A DNA stretch of 64,000 nt, taken from UBA6054 sp963975575. GTDB lineage: Bacteria; Planctomycetota; Phycisphaerae; Phycisphaerales; UBA1924. This document shows, one piece after another, positions 28,568-38,003 of this stretch. Under the pieces are notes generated by a model that had not been told where the DNA came from, ran no database searches, and worked only from the letters and a program-made list of their open reading frames with translations. Numbering within the stretch: the stretch's first letter is position 1; the number at the start of each line of letters is the position of its first letter. The stretch covers positions 868,001-932,000 of the forward strand of contig CAXBHL010000001.1 of assembly GCA_963975575.1 (NCBI GenBank), written 5' to 3'. Position numbers and translations under genes: made by a program.

Positions 28568-29335
28568 ATGGGATCGTTGGCTGAAACATCAAGCCCCCCG
28601 GCGGGTTGGGTCGAGCGCGTGGAGACGCTGGGGGTGTCGTTCGCGCCCGGCGAGGTCGAGCGGCTGGGGGCCTATTTGGACCTGCTGCTCGAGGCGAACA
28701 CGCGGATGAACCTGACCGCGATCCGGGATCCGGTGGACGCGTGGGAGAAGCACATCTTCGACGCGTTGACATTGGTGCCGGTTCTCGCCGACCTGCCGGA
28801 GGGTGCGGAGGTGGTCGATGTGGGATCGGGCGGGGGGATCCCTGGGCTCGTTCTGGCCTGCGTAATGCCGCGGCACCGGTTCACGCTTCTGGACGCTACG
28901 GGCAAGAAGTGCGAGTTTCTCAGCGAGGCGGCCGGTTCGCTCGGGCTGACCAACGTGACCGTCGTCAACGCCCGGGCCGAGCGGGTCGGGCACGACCGGG
29001 GCGAGCGCGGTGCCACCGGGCGGAGCGGCGGGCACCGGGGGCAGTACGACGCGGTGGTGTCGCGGGCGGTGGGCCGCCTGGCGACGCTGCTGGAACTGAC
29101 CGTGCCATTGGCGAAGGTGGGGGGGCTGATCGTGCTGACCAAGGGCCAGAAGGCGGACGAGGAACTCGCCGAGGCGAAACAGGCCCTGCACATGCTCCAC
29201 GCCGCGCACGCGGGCACGGTGGAGACCCCGACGGGGCGACTGGTGGTGATCGAGAAGCTGCGCGACACGCCGAAGGCGTACCCGCGCGGGGACGGAGAAC
29301 CGAAGAAGAGTCCGCTGGGGGTCGCCCGGGCATGA
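28568..29335 (+). CDS. rsmG: 16S rRNA 7-methylguanosine methyltransferase RsmG
   Basis: The 255-residue GidB-family protein methylates G527 of 16S rRNA (E. coli numbering). SAM motif I is VVDVGSGGGIPGLVLA, and RMNLTAIRD near the N-terminus and VSRAVGRLATLLEL are typical. An extra Gly/Arg-rich segment of about 20 residues (RVGHDRGERGATGRSGGHRG) precedes the YDAVVSRA motif. The start could instead be TTG at 28577, which sits 9 nt after the AGAAGGG that directly abuts ATG 28568. The stop overlaps the next gene as ATGA. Confidence 0.93.
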   Translation: MGSLAETSSPPAGWVERVETLGVSFAPGEVERLGAYLDLLLEANTRMNLTAIRDPVDAWEKHIFDALTLVPVLADLPEGAEVVDVGSGGGIPGLVLACVMPRHRFTLLDATGKKCEFLSEAAGSLGLTNVTVVNARAERVGHDRGERGATGRSGGHRGQYDAVVSRAVGRLATLLELTVPLAKVGGLIVLTKGQKADEELAEAKQALHMLHAAHAGTVETPTGRLVVIEKLRDTPKAYPRGDGEPKKSPLGVARA

Positions 29336-31401
29336 CGGCGGCCGCGGCCAGCCTGCTGGGTGCGGAGGGTCCGGTTGCGCGGGCCCTGGGCGATGGCTAC
29401 GAGCCGCGGGCCGAGCAGCTTCGGATGGCCGAGTTGGTCGAGCGCTGCTTCTCGGACAGGTCCCACGTGCTGGTCGAGGCCGGCACGGGGGTGGGCAAGA
29501 GCTTCGCGTATCTGGTACCGGCGTTGGTGCGGGCAACGGCGTTGCACGAAACGGTCGTCGTTGCAACGAACACGATCGCGCTGCAGGAGCAGCTCGTCCG
29601 CAAGGACATCCCGATGCTGCAGGCCGCGCTGGGCGAACTGGGGGCGTGCAAGGCGGTGCTGGTCAAGGGGCGGGGCAACTACGTCTCGATCCGGCGGCTG
29701 AAACTGGCCAGCCAGCGGCAGGACAAGCTGCTGGCGGACGCCGCCGCACGCAGGTCGCTGCACCAGATCGAGGACTGGGCCTACGACACCGAGGACGGCA
29801 CGCTGAGCACGCTGCCGGCCCTGGAGCGGCCCGGCGTGTGGGACAAGGTCCAGAGCGACCACGCGAACTGCATGGGGCGCAAGTGTCCGCACCACAACGA
29901 GTGTTTCTACCAGAGCGCCCGGCGCGAGATGGAGGGGGCGCGGATCCTGGTGTGCAACCACGCGCTGTTCTTCAGCGATCTGGCGCTGCGGATGCGCGGC
30001 ACGGGATTCCTGCCCGAGTACCAGCACGTGATCCTGGACGAGGCGCACGGGGTGGAGGACGTGGCCAGCGACCATTTCGGCGTGTCGCTCTCGGAGGGCA
30101 AGGTGGCGCACCTGCTCTCGACGTTGTACCACCAGAAGACCGGCAAGGGGTACCTGTCGCAGCTCGAACTGGCGACGGGCGACATCGCTCCGATCGAGCG
30201 GGCGGTGGGGCGGGTGATGGAGGCGGAGCGGGCCGCCCGGGGGATGTTCGACGATGTTGTGCGGCTGGTCGAGTCCGGCGGGGCGCCCGGGGGGCGGATC
30301 CGGCGGCCCGACGCGATCATCAACCCGCTGACGCCCGCGATGAACGACCTGGTGCTGGCCCTCAAGCGTGTCAAGGACTTCGTGGACCAGGAGCCGGACC
30401 GGTACGAGCTGACGGCCTACGTCCAGCGGGCCGCGGACATCGCCGACGCGGCCGAGGTGCTCGCATCCCACACGCTCGACGGGTACGTCTACTGGGCCGA
30501 GACCAAGGACTCGGACGAGTCGTCCCGATTTTCGGCCCGCGTGAAGCTGGCCTGCTCGCCCATCGAGGTCGGGAAGATGCTCCGCGAGCACCTGTTCGGC
30601 AGGGAGCACTCCGTGGTCCTGACGAGCGCCACGCTCTCGACCCGCAAGATCGACGCCGACGAGCCGGTCGAGCGCCAGGAGACGGCCTTCCACCACACCA
30701 TCACCCGGCTGGGTTGCGAGGGAGCCCGCACGGCCCAGCTCGGCTCGCCGTTCGATCACGCCGAGCAGGTGGAGCTGTTCGTGGACACGACGGTGCCCTC
30801 GCCCGCGGCCAGGGGCGGCAGGGGTTCGGGCGAATCGTTCGAGGACGCCATCGCGTTGCGGGTGCACGACCACGTGATCGCCACCGACGGGGGGGCGTTC
30901 GTGCTGTTCACGAGCTTCGCGCTGCTCAACAAGACCGCCAACCGGCTCGGGCCGGGTCTGATGGCGATGGGGATGGACGTGTTCATCCAGGGACGCAGCG
31001 GGGCCCGCGGGCAGATGCTCGAGGACTTCCGTCGCTCGGAGCGGGGCGTGCTGTTCGGGGCGGCCAGTTTCTGGCAGGGCGTGGACGTGCGGGGCAGCGC
31101 GCTGCGCAACGTGATCATCACGCGCCTGCCGTTCGACCCGCCGGACCGCCCGATCGTCGAGGCCCGCAGCGAGCGGATCCGCGAGCAGGGCGGCGACCCG
31201 TTCCGTGATGATGCGCTGCCGCGGGCGGTGATCCGGTTCAAGCAGGGCTTCGGAAGGCTGATCCGGTCGGCGGGAGACTCGGGACGCGTGGTGGTGCTGG
31301 ATCCACGGATCGTGACAACCGGCTACGGGCGGTCGTTTCTTGCCGCGGTCCCGGAGGGGGTGCAGATCCATCGCCTGACGGATCGGAATGGGTCCGGGTA
31401 G
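29332..31401 (+). CDS. dinG: DinG/XPD-like ATP-dependent DNA helicase
   Basis: This superfamily 2 helicase of 689 residues belongs to the DEAD_2/iron-sulfur class. Walker A is VEAGTGVGKSFAYL (residues 48-61). The DEAH box is VILDEAHGVEDVA. Cysteines for a 4Fe-4S cluster lie at about residues 180-207 (ANCMGRKCPHHNECFYQ, then VCNHALF). C-terminal motifs include FVLFTSFALLNK, FGAASFWQGVDVRG and the arginine motif FKQGFGRLIRS. Translation is coupled to rsmG (ATGA). It probably unwinds forked or R-loop DNA during repair. The exact subfamily (DinG or YoaA-like) is not certain. Confidence 0.9.
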   Translation: MTAAAASLLGAEGPVARALGDGYEPRAEQLRMAELVERCFSDRSHVLVEAGTGVGKSFAYLVPALVRATALHETVVVATNTIALQEQLVRKDIPMLQAALGELGACKAVLVKGRGNYVSIRRLKLASQRQDKLLADAAARRSLHQIEDWAYDTEDGTLSTLPALERPGVWDKVQSDHANCMGRKCPHHNECFYQSARREMEGARILVCNHALFFSDLALRMRGTGFLPEYQHVILDEAHGVEDVASDHFGVSLSEGKVAHLLSTLYHQKTGKGYLSQLELATGDIAPIERAVGRVMEAERAARGMFDDVVRLVESGGAPGGRIRRPDAIINPLTPAMNDLVLALKRVKDFVDQEPDRYELTAYVQRAADIADAAEVLASHTLDGYVYWAETKDSDESSRFSARVKLACSPIEVGKMLREHLFGREHSVVLTSATLSTRKIDADEPVERQETAFHHTITRLGCEGARTAQLGSPFDHAEQVELFVDTTVPSPAARGGRGSGESFEDAIALRVHDHVIATDGGAFVLFTSFALLNKTANRLGPGLMAMGMDVFIQGRSGARGQMLEDFRRSERGVLFGAASFWQGVDVRGSALRNVIITRLPFDPPDRPIVEARSERIREQGGDPFRDDALPRAVIRFKQGFGRLIRSAGDSGRVVVLDPRIVTTGYGRSFLAAVPEGVQIHRLTDRNGSG

Positions 31402-31512
31402 CGCCATCGCGATGTTTCCGGGCCGGTCGTTGCGGAATCGGGCTGGGCCATGGGACCGGCGTGTGGTATGGTGATGGTGGACGCATCAAGGGAATATCAC
31501 GAGGAGAACGCG

Positions 31513-32181
31513 ATGAAGAGCCGTCTGTTGATGTCCGGATCGTTGATCGCGGTGGCTTCGGGCTGGTCATCTGGGTCTGTCGTGAGCGGTCAGGTCGATG
31601 CGTTCGACGCGGATGTGATGGGATGGACGTCGTCTTTCGGCACGCCGACTTCCTCCTGGATCTCCGGAGGGGGGCCGGGCGGGGTCGGGGATGCCTACAT
31701 GCAGATCCGTTCGTCGGGCGCTTCCGGCGGCTCGGGATCCCGACTGGGAGGCTGGAACGGGTCGCAGTGGAGCGGCGACTTCTACGGCCAGGGGGTCTCT
31801 GCGATCCGGATGGACATCGCGGGTTTCGAGGGCGACGCGACCGAGCTGCGGCTGATGTTCATCAGCAACAGCGGCTCGACCTACACGAGTACGCTGACGC
31901 AGAGCATCGTCAGCGACGCGCAGTGGCGGACCTACACCTTTGACATCTCTGAGGCGAGCCTGACCCCGGTCGGCGGATCCGTGGGCTACGCCGACTCGTT
32001 CGGCGACATATGGCGGATGTGGATCCGTCACCAGCCGGGGGACCCGGCGGCTTCCGGCGGTGCCCCGGCGTATCCGGGACGGATCGGGGTGGACAACATC
32101 CGCGCGGTGCCCGGCATCGCGGGCGCCGGCGTGCTCGGCGTTGCGGGCCTGATGTCCGGCGCGAAACGACGCCGGCGGTAG
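31513..32181 (+). CDS. Secreted protein with PEP-CTERM-like tail
   Basis: The 222-residue protein has a signal peptide (MKSRLLMSGSLIAVASG..., cleavage near residue 27) and a beta-rich Gly/Ser body resembling carbohydrate-binding or laminin-G-like sandwich folds (RMDIAGFEGDATELRLMFIS; WRTYTFDIS; GRIGVDNIRAVPG). It ends with VPG, a hydrophobic stretch and AKRRRR, a PEP-CTERM-like anchor. GAGGAG lies 6 nt before ATG 31513. The function is probably extracellular. It stands alone between dinG and a convergent gene. Confidence 0.78.
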   Translation: MKSRLLMSGSLIAVASGWSSGSVVSGQVDAFDADVMGWTSSFGTPTSSWISGGGPGGVGDAYMQIRSSGASGGSGSRLGGWNGSQWSGDFYGQGVSAIRMDIAGFEGDATELRLMFISNSGSTYTSTLTQSIVSDAQWRTYTFDISEASLTPVGGSVGYADSFGDIWRMWIRHQPGDPAASGGAPAYPGRIGVDNIRAVPGIAGAGVLGVAGLMSGAKRRRR

Positions 32182-32200
32182 CGTCCGTGCCGCCGCGTGC

Positions 32201-32638
32201 TCAGGCCCCGGCCGGGTCGGGCGTTTCGTCCGGGTGCAGCAGCGGGGGCACGCGGCGACGGCGGCGCAGCCGGTTGAGCAGGCCGCGGACGCGCTCGAGG
32301 CGCATGACGCGGCGTTCCAGGGCGTACTTGCCCGGGAAGTCGAGCGCGAACGTTCCCACCAGGATGGTCAGGAGACCTTGCCCGGGCAGCGCGAGCATGG
32401 CGATGCCGGCAACGATGAGAACGACCGCCACGCCGGTGCGGACGGTCACGAACGCGATGCGGACGGACCTTGGGAATCGCCGCCAGGCGGCTCGCGGACG
32501 GTGTTCGTGGGCGAAGTAGTCCGCGGGGATGCGGGTGACGGCCATCGGCACGGCGATCAGGCTTCCCACGAACAGCGCGACGGAGAGCCCGAAGGCGCCG
32601 ATCAGCAGTCCGGGATGGTCGGCGATCCAGTCGAGCAC
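32201..32638 (-). CDS. PGPGW-type transmembrane protein
   Basis: The 145-residue protein has three hydrophobic segments (about 10-35, 63-80 and 84-97). The segment AGIAMLALPGQGLLTILVG corresponds to the 'PGPGW' motif of a family of small bacterial membrane proteins of unknown function; here it reads PGQGL. The C-terminal tail is very basic (NRLRRRRRVPP). It is convergent with the preceding gene, with a 19-bp gap. Confidence 0.8.
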   Translation of the reverse strand: MLDWIADHPGLLIGAFGLSVALFVGSLIAVPMAVTRIPADYFAHEHRPRAAWRRFPRSVRIAFVTVRTGVAVVLIVAGIAMLALPGQGLLTILVGTFALDFPGKYALERRVMRLERVRGLLNRLRRRRRVPPLLHPDETPDPAGA

Positions 32639-32837
32639 GGCCAGCGACGATAGAAACGTGGCCGGGGCGTGACGACGGTCCGCCTTAAGCCTCTGTGGAC
32701 ATGCGATTTAGGATGCAATGGTCGAAGTTTTCGTCCGGCGAACCTAGCATTCAGGCCCCTCTCGGGAGGGCAAAGTACCCAGGCGGGCGGCCGCGCCCGC
32801 CCACGCAGCTCGAACGGGCGAACGCCACGGAGAAACC

Positions 32838-34259
32838 ATGCTCGGACGCGTCTTCAAGGCCTACGACATCCGCGGGACCTACCCGGATCTTCTCACCGAT
32901 CACATGGCCTGGCAGATCGGCTGCGGCGTGGCGAAGTACCTGCTCGAGGACGCGGCGGGGGCGGGCGAAACGACGCCCATGATGAAAAACATCCTGGTCG
33001 GTCGCGATATGCGGACCAGTTCACCCAAGCTCAGCGACGAGCTGATCCGCGGGATCACCACCTGCGGCGGCTCGGTGATCGACCTGGGGATGGTCGACAC
33101 CTCGATGATGTACTTCGCGATCAACCACCTGGACTGCGCCGGTGGGGTGGTGGTCACCGCGAGCCACAACCCGCCGCAGTACAACGGGTTCAAAGTTTCC
33201 AAGCGGAAGGCCAAGCCGGTGGGCGAGGCGACCGGTCTTGCCGAGGTCCGCAAGCACGCCGCAATGGTCGACAAGGGCACCGACCCGGTCGGCGGAACGA
33301 CGATCGAGCAGCGGGACCTGTGGGAACCGTACAAGAAGCACGCCCTGTCGTTCCTCGATCTGGGTGGGCACGACGAGAAGAACCCGATGCGGATCGTGGT
33401 GGACGCTTCCAACGGCATGGCCGGGACCGCGCTGCCGAAGATCTTCGGGCGCCGGGGGATGCACACGCCGGGGCTGGAGATCGTCGAGCTGAACTTCGAC
33501 AACTCCAAGGGCGAGTTCGCCCACGAGCCCAACCCGCTGGTGGCCTCGAACCTGGTCCAGCTTCAGGAGCGGGTCAAGTCCGAGGGCGCGGCGCTGGGCC
33601 TGTGCTTCGACGGCGACGCGGACCGCTGCGTGGCGGTGGACGAGCAGGGCGAGATCGTCCCGTGCGACATCATGACCGGCCTGCTGGCCCCGCACTTTCT
33701 GAAGAAGCGGCCCGGCGCGGCGGTGATCTACGACCTGCGCTCGACCAGGGCGGTGGCCGAGGAGATCGAGAAGGCCGGCGGCGTGCCGGTCCGCGGGCGG
33801 GTCGGCCATGTGTTCATGAAGCAGCTGATGGCCGAACACCGCGGGATCTTCGGCGGCGAGCTGTCCGGGCACTTCTACTTCGCCCGCAACTTCAACGCCG
33901 ACTCGGGCGTGATCGCGATGGCGACGTTTCTGTCGGTCCTCGCGGCCGAGGGCAAGCCGATGAGCAAGCTGGTCAAACCGATCAAGAGGTACGCCCAGAG
34001 CGGCGAGATCAACTTCGAGATCGAGGAGAAGGACGCGGCGCTCGAGGCGGTGCAGGACGAGTACGGCGATCGGGCCGAGGTGGACTTCCTTGACGGCGTG
34101 ACGATCGACTGCTTCGCCGACGAGGGCTGGTGGGTGAACATCCGCAAGTCCAACACCGAGCCCCTGCTGCGTCTCAACGCCGAGGCCCGGGACAAGGCGA
34201 CGCTGGACAAGATCGTCGAGGAGATCGCCCCGATGCTCGGCCAGCAGGTCGCCCACTGA
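32838..34259 (+). CDS. Phosphomannomutase/phosphoglucomutase
   Basis: The 473-residue alpha-D-phosphohexomutase interconverts hexose 6- and 1-phosphates for nucleotide-sugar synthesis. The start is FKAYDIRGTYPDLL. The phosphoserine loop is VVVTASHNPPQYNGFK, the metal loop is CFDGDADRCVAVDEQG, the sugar-binding loop is GGELSGHFYF and the phosphate-binding loop is RKSNTEPLLRLNAEA. All four active-site loops are intact. It lies 157 bp upstream of the glycan-type operon and may supply its sugar phosphates. Confidence 0.95.
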   Translation: MLGRVFKAYDIRGTYPDLLTDHMAWQIGCGVAKYLLEDAAGAGETTPMMKNILVGRDMRTSSPKLSDELIRGITTCGGSVIDLGMVDTSMMYFAINHLDCAGGVVVTASHNPPQYNGFKVSKRKAKPVGEATGLAEVRKHAAMVDKGTDPVGGTTIEQRDLWEPYKKHALSFLDLGGHDEKNPMRIVVDASNGMAGTALPKIFGRRGMHTPGLEIVELNFDNSKGEFAHEPNPLVASNLVQLQERVKSEGAALGLCFDGDADRCVAVDEQGEIVPCDIMTGLLAPHFLKKRPGAAVIYDLRSTRAVAEEIEKAGGVPVRGRVGHVFMKQLMAEHRGIFGGELSGHFYFARNFNADSGVIAMATFLSVLAAEGKPMSKLVKPIKRYAQSGEINFEIEEKDAALEAVQDEYGDRAEVDFLDGVTIDCFADEGWWVNIRKSNTEPLLRLNAEARDKATLDKIVEEIAPMLGQQVAH

Positions 34260-34416
34260 ACGCGGCCCGACGGGCGGATTGGCGGGGTGTGACGGCCGGG
34301 CCGGCGTCAAGCCCGGGCCGCTCGCCGCGTGCGGCCGGGCAGAGCCCGATAGACTCCCCCGGGTCGGCCCTCGTGGGGTGCGGCGCGTGTCCGGTCGGTC
34401 CGGGCGGAGGACACGG

Positions 34417-36000
34417 ATGAACCTCTCGCAGTTCTTCGAGCACTGGGCGATCGTGGAGAACCCGTTCCGGGGCGAAGAAGCCCGGACGGACGCGATTTTC
34501 GCCCGCATGGGATTCTCGGGCCGGGATACCGGGGAGAACGCCGGTCCGGGGCGGGTGCGGCTGGTCCGGCCGCCCACGCCGGCCACCCACGCCGAGTTCG
34601 AGAAGATCGTCGGCGAACTGGACCGCCCGTCCACATCGATCGTGTTCGGCGAGAAAGGCAGCGGCAAGACCGCCATCCGGCTGCAGATCGCCGACCGCGT
34701 CGCCCGTCACAACGAGGATCATCCCGACCGACGTGTGCTGCTGATCCCCTACGACGACCTGAACAGCTTTCTGGACCACTTCGCCCGGGTGACCGGGGGC
34801 GAGAAGAAGAAGGACGACCCCTTCGGCAGCGTGCGCCTGGTGGACCACCTCGACGCGATCGTCTCGATCGGAACGGGACGGATCGTCAACGCGCTGCTGA
34901 CCGGCTCGGACCGCCCGCCTCCGGCGCAGATCGAGGAAGCCGGCAAACGGGCCCGACGCATGTCGCTGGCCGCCCGGCGGGAACTGCTGCTGCTCCAGGC
35001 GCTGTACGACACCAGCGACACCACCGGGGCGCGGACGGCGGCCCTGCGTCGGATTCTGCGTCTGTCCGGCAGCGGGCCACGGGCGCTGATCACGACCGGC
35101 GTGTGGGTCGGTTGGGTCCCGGCGGCGGCGGTGTTCATCTGGGGGCAGTTCTTCAGCGGCCTGGGCGACACGACGCGGACCGGCCTGCTCATCGGGGCCG
35201 GTGTGCTGATGGCCATGTGGCTGTTCCTGTTGCTCAAGGTGACATTGATCGATCGGGTGGTCGATCGGCACGTCGCCCAGCGGGTGTCCAAGCAACTGCG
35301 CATGGTGCCCCGGCTGTCGAGCGGGCTCACGGCGAGCATGGCCAAGCTGGACCGGACCATCGCGCCCACCGACGCCCTGCCGGTGTCGGGTTCCGAAGAG
35401 ACCCGCTACGCGATGCTCGCCCGGCTGCAGCGGGTGGCGGGGGAGTTGGGCTTCCCCACGCTGCTGGTCCTGATGGACCGTGTGGACGAGCCCACGCTGA
35501 TCCGCGGCGACGCCGAGCGGATGCGGTCGATCGTGTGGCCGATGCTCAGCCACAAGTTCCTCCAGCACGACGGCATGGCGATCAAGATGCTGTTGCCCAT
35601 CGAGCTGCGCCACGCGCTGTTCAAGGAGTCGAGCGCGTTCTTCCAGGAGGCCCGGCTCGACAAGCAGAACCTCGTCGAGCGCCTGAGCTGGACTGGGGCC
35701 ATGCTGTATGACCTGTGCAACGCCCGGCTGGCCTCTTGCCGCCCTGTCTCGGCCGAGCCGATCTCGCTGGCGGACCTGTTCACCGAGGACGTGGCCCGGC
35801 AGGACCTGGTCGACGCCCTGGACCACATGCAGCAGCCGCGCGATGCGTTCAAGTTCCTGTACCGCTGCGTCACCGAGCACTGCGCCAGCGTGACTGGCGA
35901 GGACGGCGCCTGGCGGATCCCGCGCCACGTGCTCGAGTCGGTCCGCAAATCGGAAGCCGACCGGGTGATGGGCCTGCAGCGGGGGATCCGGCCGGCATGA
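34417..36000 (+). CDS. Membrane-associated P-loop NTPase
   Basis: The 527-residue protein has Walker A VFGEKGSGKTAIR (about residues 77-88), two membrane helices in the middle (about 226-248 and 253-277) and a Walker B-like TLLVLMDRVDEP. Membrane helices inserted in a P-loop NTPase recall KAP-type or STAND-like ATPases; the family is not certain. GGAGG lies 7 nt before ATG 34417. The stop overlaps the next gene as ATGA, so it is the first gene of a seven-gene operon. Its role is unknown; sensing, or powering assembly or export of the glycan, are possible. Confidence 0.75.
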   Translation: MNLSQFFEHWAIVENPFRGEEARTDAIFARMGFSGRDTGENAGPGRVRLVRPPTPATHAEFEKIVGELDRPSTSIVFGEKGSGKTAIRLQIADRVARHNEDHPDRRVLLIPYDDLNSFLDHFARVTGGEKKKDDPFGSVRLVDHLDAIVSIGTGRIVNALLTGSDRPPPAQIEEAGKRARRMSLAARRELLLLQALYDTSDTTGARTAALRRILRLSGSGPRALITTGVWVGWVPAAAVFIWGQFFSGLGDTTRTGLLIGAGVLMAMWLFLLLKVTLIDRVVDRHVAQRVSKQLRMVPRLSSGLTASMAKLDRTIAPTDALPVSGSEETRYAMLARLQRVAGELGFPTLLVLMDRVDEPTLIRGDAERMRSIVWPMLSHKFLQHDGMAIKMLLPIELRHALFKESSAFFQEARLDKQNLVERLSWTGAMLYDLCNARLASCRPVSAEPISLADLFTEDVARQDLVDALDHMQQPRDAFKFLYRCVTEHCASVTGEDGAWRIPRHVLESVRKSEADRVMGLQRGIRPA

Positions 36001-38003
36001 GCGTGCAGACCGCGAAGATCGCACGCCGCGATGGAACGGCCGTCGCGCCGGCGTGCCCCGCCCGGAAGCGGTGGCGGTTCGGTCCGGCGTGGCTGTGGGC
36101 GGCGGGGCTCCTCGTCGCGGCCATCCAGCTCCACTGGCTCATCCACGAGAGCGCCTCGCCGTTCGGCGACGAGCCGGCCCACCTGGAGATGGCCTACGGC
36201 CTGGGCCGGGCGTGGGCGTCGGGCGACGGTCTGTGGCAGTCGTTCGTTCGGGCCTACGAAGGCGGCAACGGTCGCTACCCGCCTCTGGCGTACGCGCTCA
36301 TGCTCCCGATCATGCACCTCGGAGCCAACCCGCTCGTCGCCGCCCGGTTGGTCAGCGCGTTGGTCACCTCCGCGGCCGTTCTGGTCTTTTCGGCCACCGC
36401 GGTACGGGCGACCGGGCGGTCGCGGAACGGATGGATCTGCGCCGTGGTCCTTGCCAGCTCACCGCTGGTGATCCAGGCGGAGCGGTTCGTGCTGCTCGAG
36501 GGGTACCTGCTGCTCTGGATGGCATTGCTGGCGTACGCGTTCGTGGCGTTCATCCAGACAGCCCGGATCGGCTGGTGGTTGTGGGCCGCGGTGCTGGTCG
36601 GGCTGGGCCTGCTCACCAAGTTCAACTTCCTCATGTACACCGGGGTGCTGCTGGGGGTGGTGGGGCTGCACGAGTTGGTCCGCTGGAGAACGGGTCGCAC
36701 CACGCTCCCCGCCGTGATCGCGCGGTTCGCGATCGCCGCGGTCATTGTCGCCGTGATCGCGGGGCCGTGGTACATCCAGAACGCGCTGAAGCCGGGCAAC
36801 GCCGGATCCGGGCTGAAAGGGCTGATCGAGGTGGGCCATCTCGAGGTGGCCCGCACGCCTCGGCGTGTCGTCGAGATGATGGGCGCGGTGGTGGACCGGG
36901 TGTTCCCGGCGGTCCAGTCACTGGTGATGCTGCTCATCGGCGTGTGCTGGACCGGATGGATGGTGCGGAGGCGTCCCTTGGCGACGTCCGGTGAATGGTT
37001 GATATTCGCCGCTGTAGCAACGGCGGTCGTGCTCGGGGTCATGCTGTCTCTGATCGGCCTCGGACGAGAAGTTCGGTGGCACCTGCAATATGTGCTGCTT
37101 GTGCCGGCCGTGGTGATCATGCTCGACGCCATCGCGTGGAGACCGGCCCCGAACCCGAGCGAGGGACCGGAAGCGGTTCGACCCCGTTCGGTCCCAGTGC
37201 GGGGCGCGGGATGGCTCCTGGCCGGCTTGCTGCTGATCGGGCCGGTCGTCCATCTGGGTATGACCAACGGCTTGGCCCGGGCGGATCAAGTTCCGCGATG
37301 GTCGTACACGTCGCTCGCGGACTTCTTCGGATCCCCCGATCCGCGACCGAGCGGCAATGTCGAGTTGGCCCGTTACATCGATCGCACATTCCCCGTGCGC
37401 GAGGACGGCACACCCGTTCGCATCGCGTTCATGGTCCACGACCACCGCGGCTTCCACTCGCAGACCGTCGGTTGGGAGCTCGGGCGTCTGGGCCGCACGG
37501 ATGTCGAGTTCGACCGGGTTGGGTTCTTCGATCGGCCCGTGGACATCGACTGGTTCCTGGCCGCGGATCTGATCGTTACCGCCGGTTTCGAGCAGATGAC
37601 CAACGACCGGGAGGCGATGCGGTACCAGCCGCTCGAGGACGCGCTGCCGGATCTGATCGGGCCGTCGTTCGTCGTGGAGCGAACGCTGCAAACCCGGCAC
37701 TTCGAGGCCACGATTCTGAGGCCGTCCCGCTGGGTGATCGACTGCGGCACGGTCGAGCGGCTGCTGGCGGCCGCACGAGTCCAGGATCCGCGTCCGGAAG
37801 CCGGGGCGTACTACGATCTGCTCGCTCTGGTCTGGGCTTGCAGGCTCGGTTGCCCCCCGCCGGGCGACCCGGTTGAGATCGAAGACGCGGCCGCGGCGTA
37901 TCGCGTGGGCGCGTCGTACCAGACGCAGTTGGTCGTCGCGGCCGCGCAGAAACGACTGAAGGACTGTCGTCGGGCCCCGCCCGGCGTGAAAGGCATCGAA
38001 TGA
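35997..38003 (+). CDS. GT-C/GT39-like membrane glycosyltransferase
   Basis: The 668-residue protein has about ten hydrophobic segments in the first 420 residues. The first extracytoplasmic loop carries SPFGDEPAHLEMAYGLGR, with the Asp-Glu pair typical of GT-C enzymes (PMT, ArnT) that use polyprenyl-phosphate sugars. PPLAYALMLPIMHL and FVLLEGYLLLWMALLAYAF also fit the ArnT/PMT family pattern. A soluble domain of about 200 residues ends the protein. It overlaps the NTPase gene and the methyltransferase gene (ATGA each). The acceptor is unknown. Confidence 0.85.
   Translation: MSVQTAKIARRDGTAVAPACPARKRWRFGPAWLWAAGLLVAAIQLHWLIHESASPFGDEPAHLEMAYGLGRAWASGDGLWQSFVRAYEGGNGRYPPLAYALMLPIMHLGANPLVAARLVSALVTSAAVLVFSATAVRATGRSRNGWICAVVLASSPLVIQAERFVLLEGYLLLWMALLAYAFVAFIQTARIGWWLWAAVLVGLGLLTKFNFLMYTGVLLGVVGLHELVRWRTGRTTLPAVIARFAIAAVIVAVIAGPWYIQNALKPGNAGSGLKGLIEVGHLEVARTPRRVVEMMGAVVDRVFPAVQSLVMLLIGVCWTGWMVRRRPLATSGEWLIFAAVATAVVLGVMLSLIGLGREVRWHLQYVLLVPAVVIMLDAIAWRPAPNPSEGPEAVRPRSVPVRGAGWLLAGLLLIGPVVHLGMTNGLARADQVPRWSYTSLADFFGSPDPRPSGNVELARYIDRTFPVREDGTPVRIAFMVHDHRGFHSQTVGWELGRLGRTDVEFDRVGFFDRPVDIDWFLAADLIVTAGFEQMTNDREAMRYQPLEDALPDLIGPSFVVERTLQTRHFEATILRPSRWVIDCGTVERLLAAARVQDPRPEAGAYYDLLALVWACRLGCPPPGDPVEIEDAAAAYRVGASYQTQLVVAAAQKRLKDCRRAPPGVKGIE

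Noticed and set aside
28672..31407. A 911-codon open frame antisense to dinG
   Set aside because: It mirrors the GC-rich codons of dinG and rsmG, has no domain and has low-complexity His/Arg/Val-rich sequence. Such long shadows are common in GC-rich DNA.
32639..32837. Possible riboswitch or leader before the phosphohexomutase
   Set aside because: Two GC hairpins are present (near 32760-32780 and 32784-32803), but no known riboswitch core could be matched.
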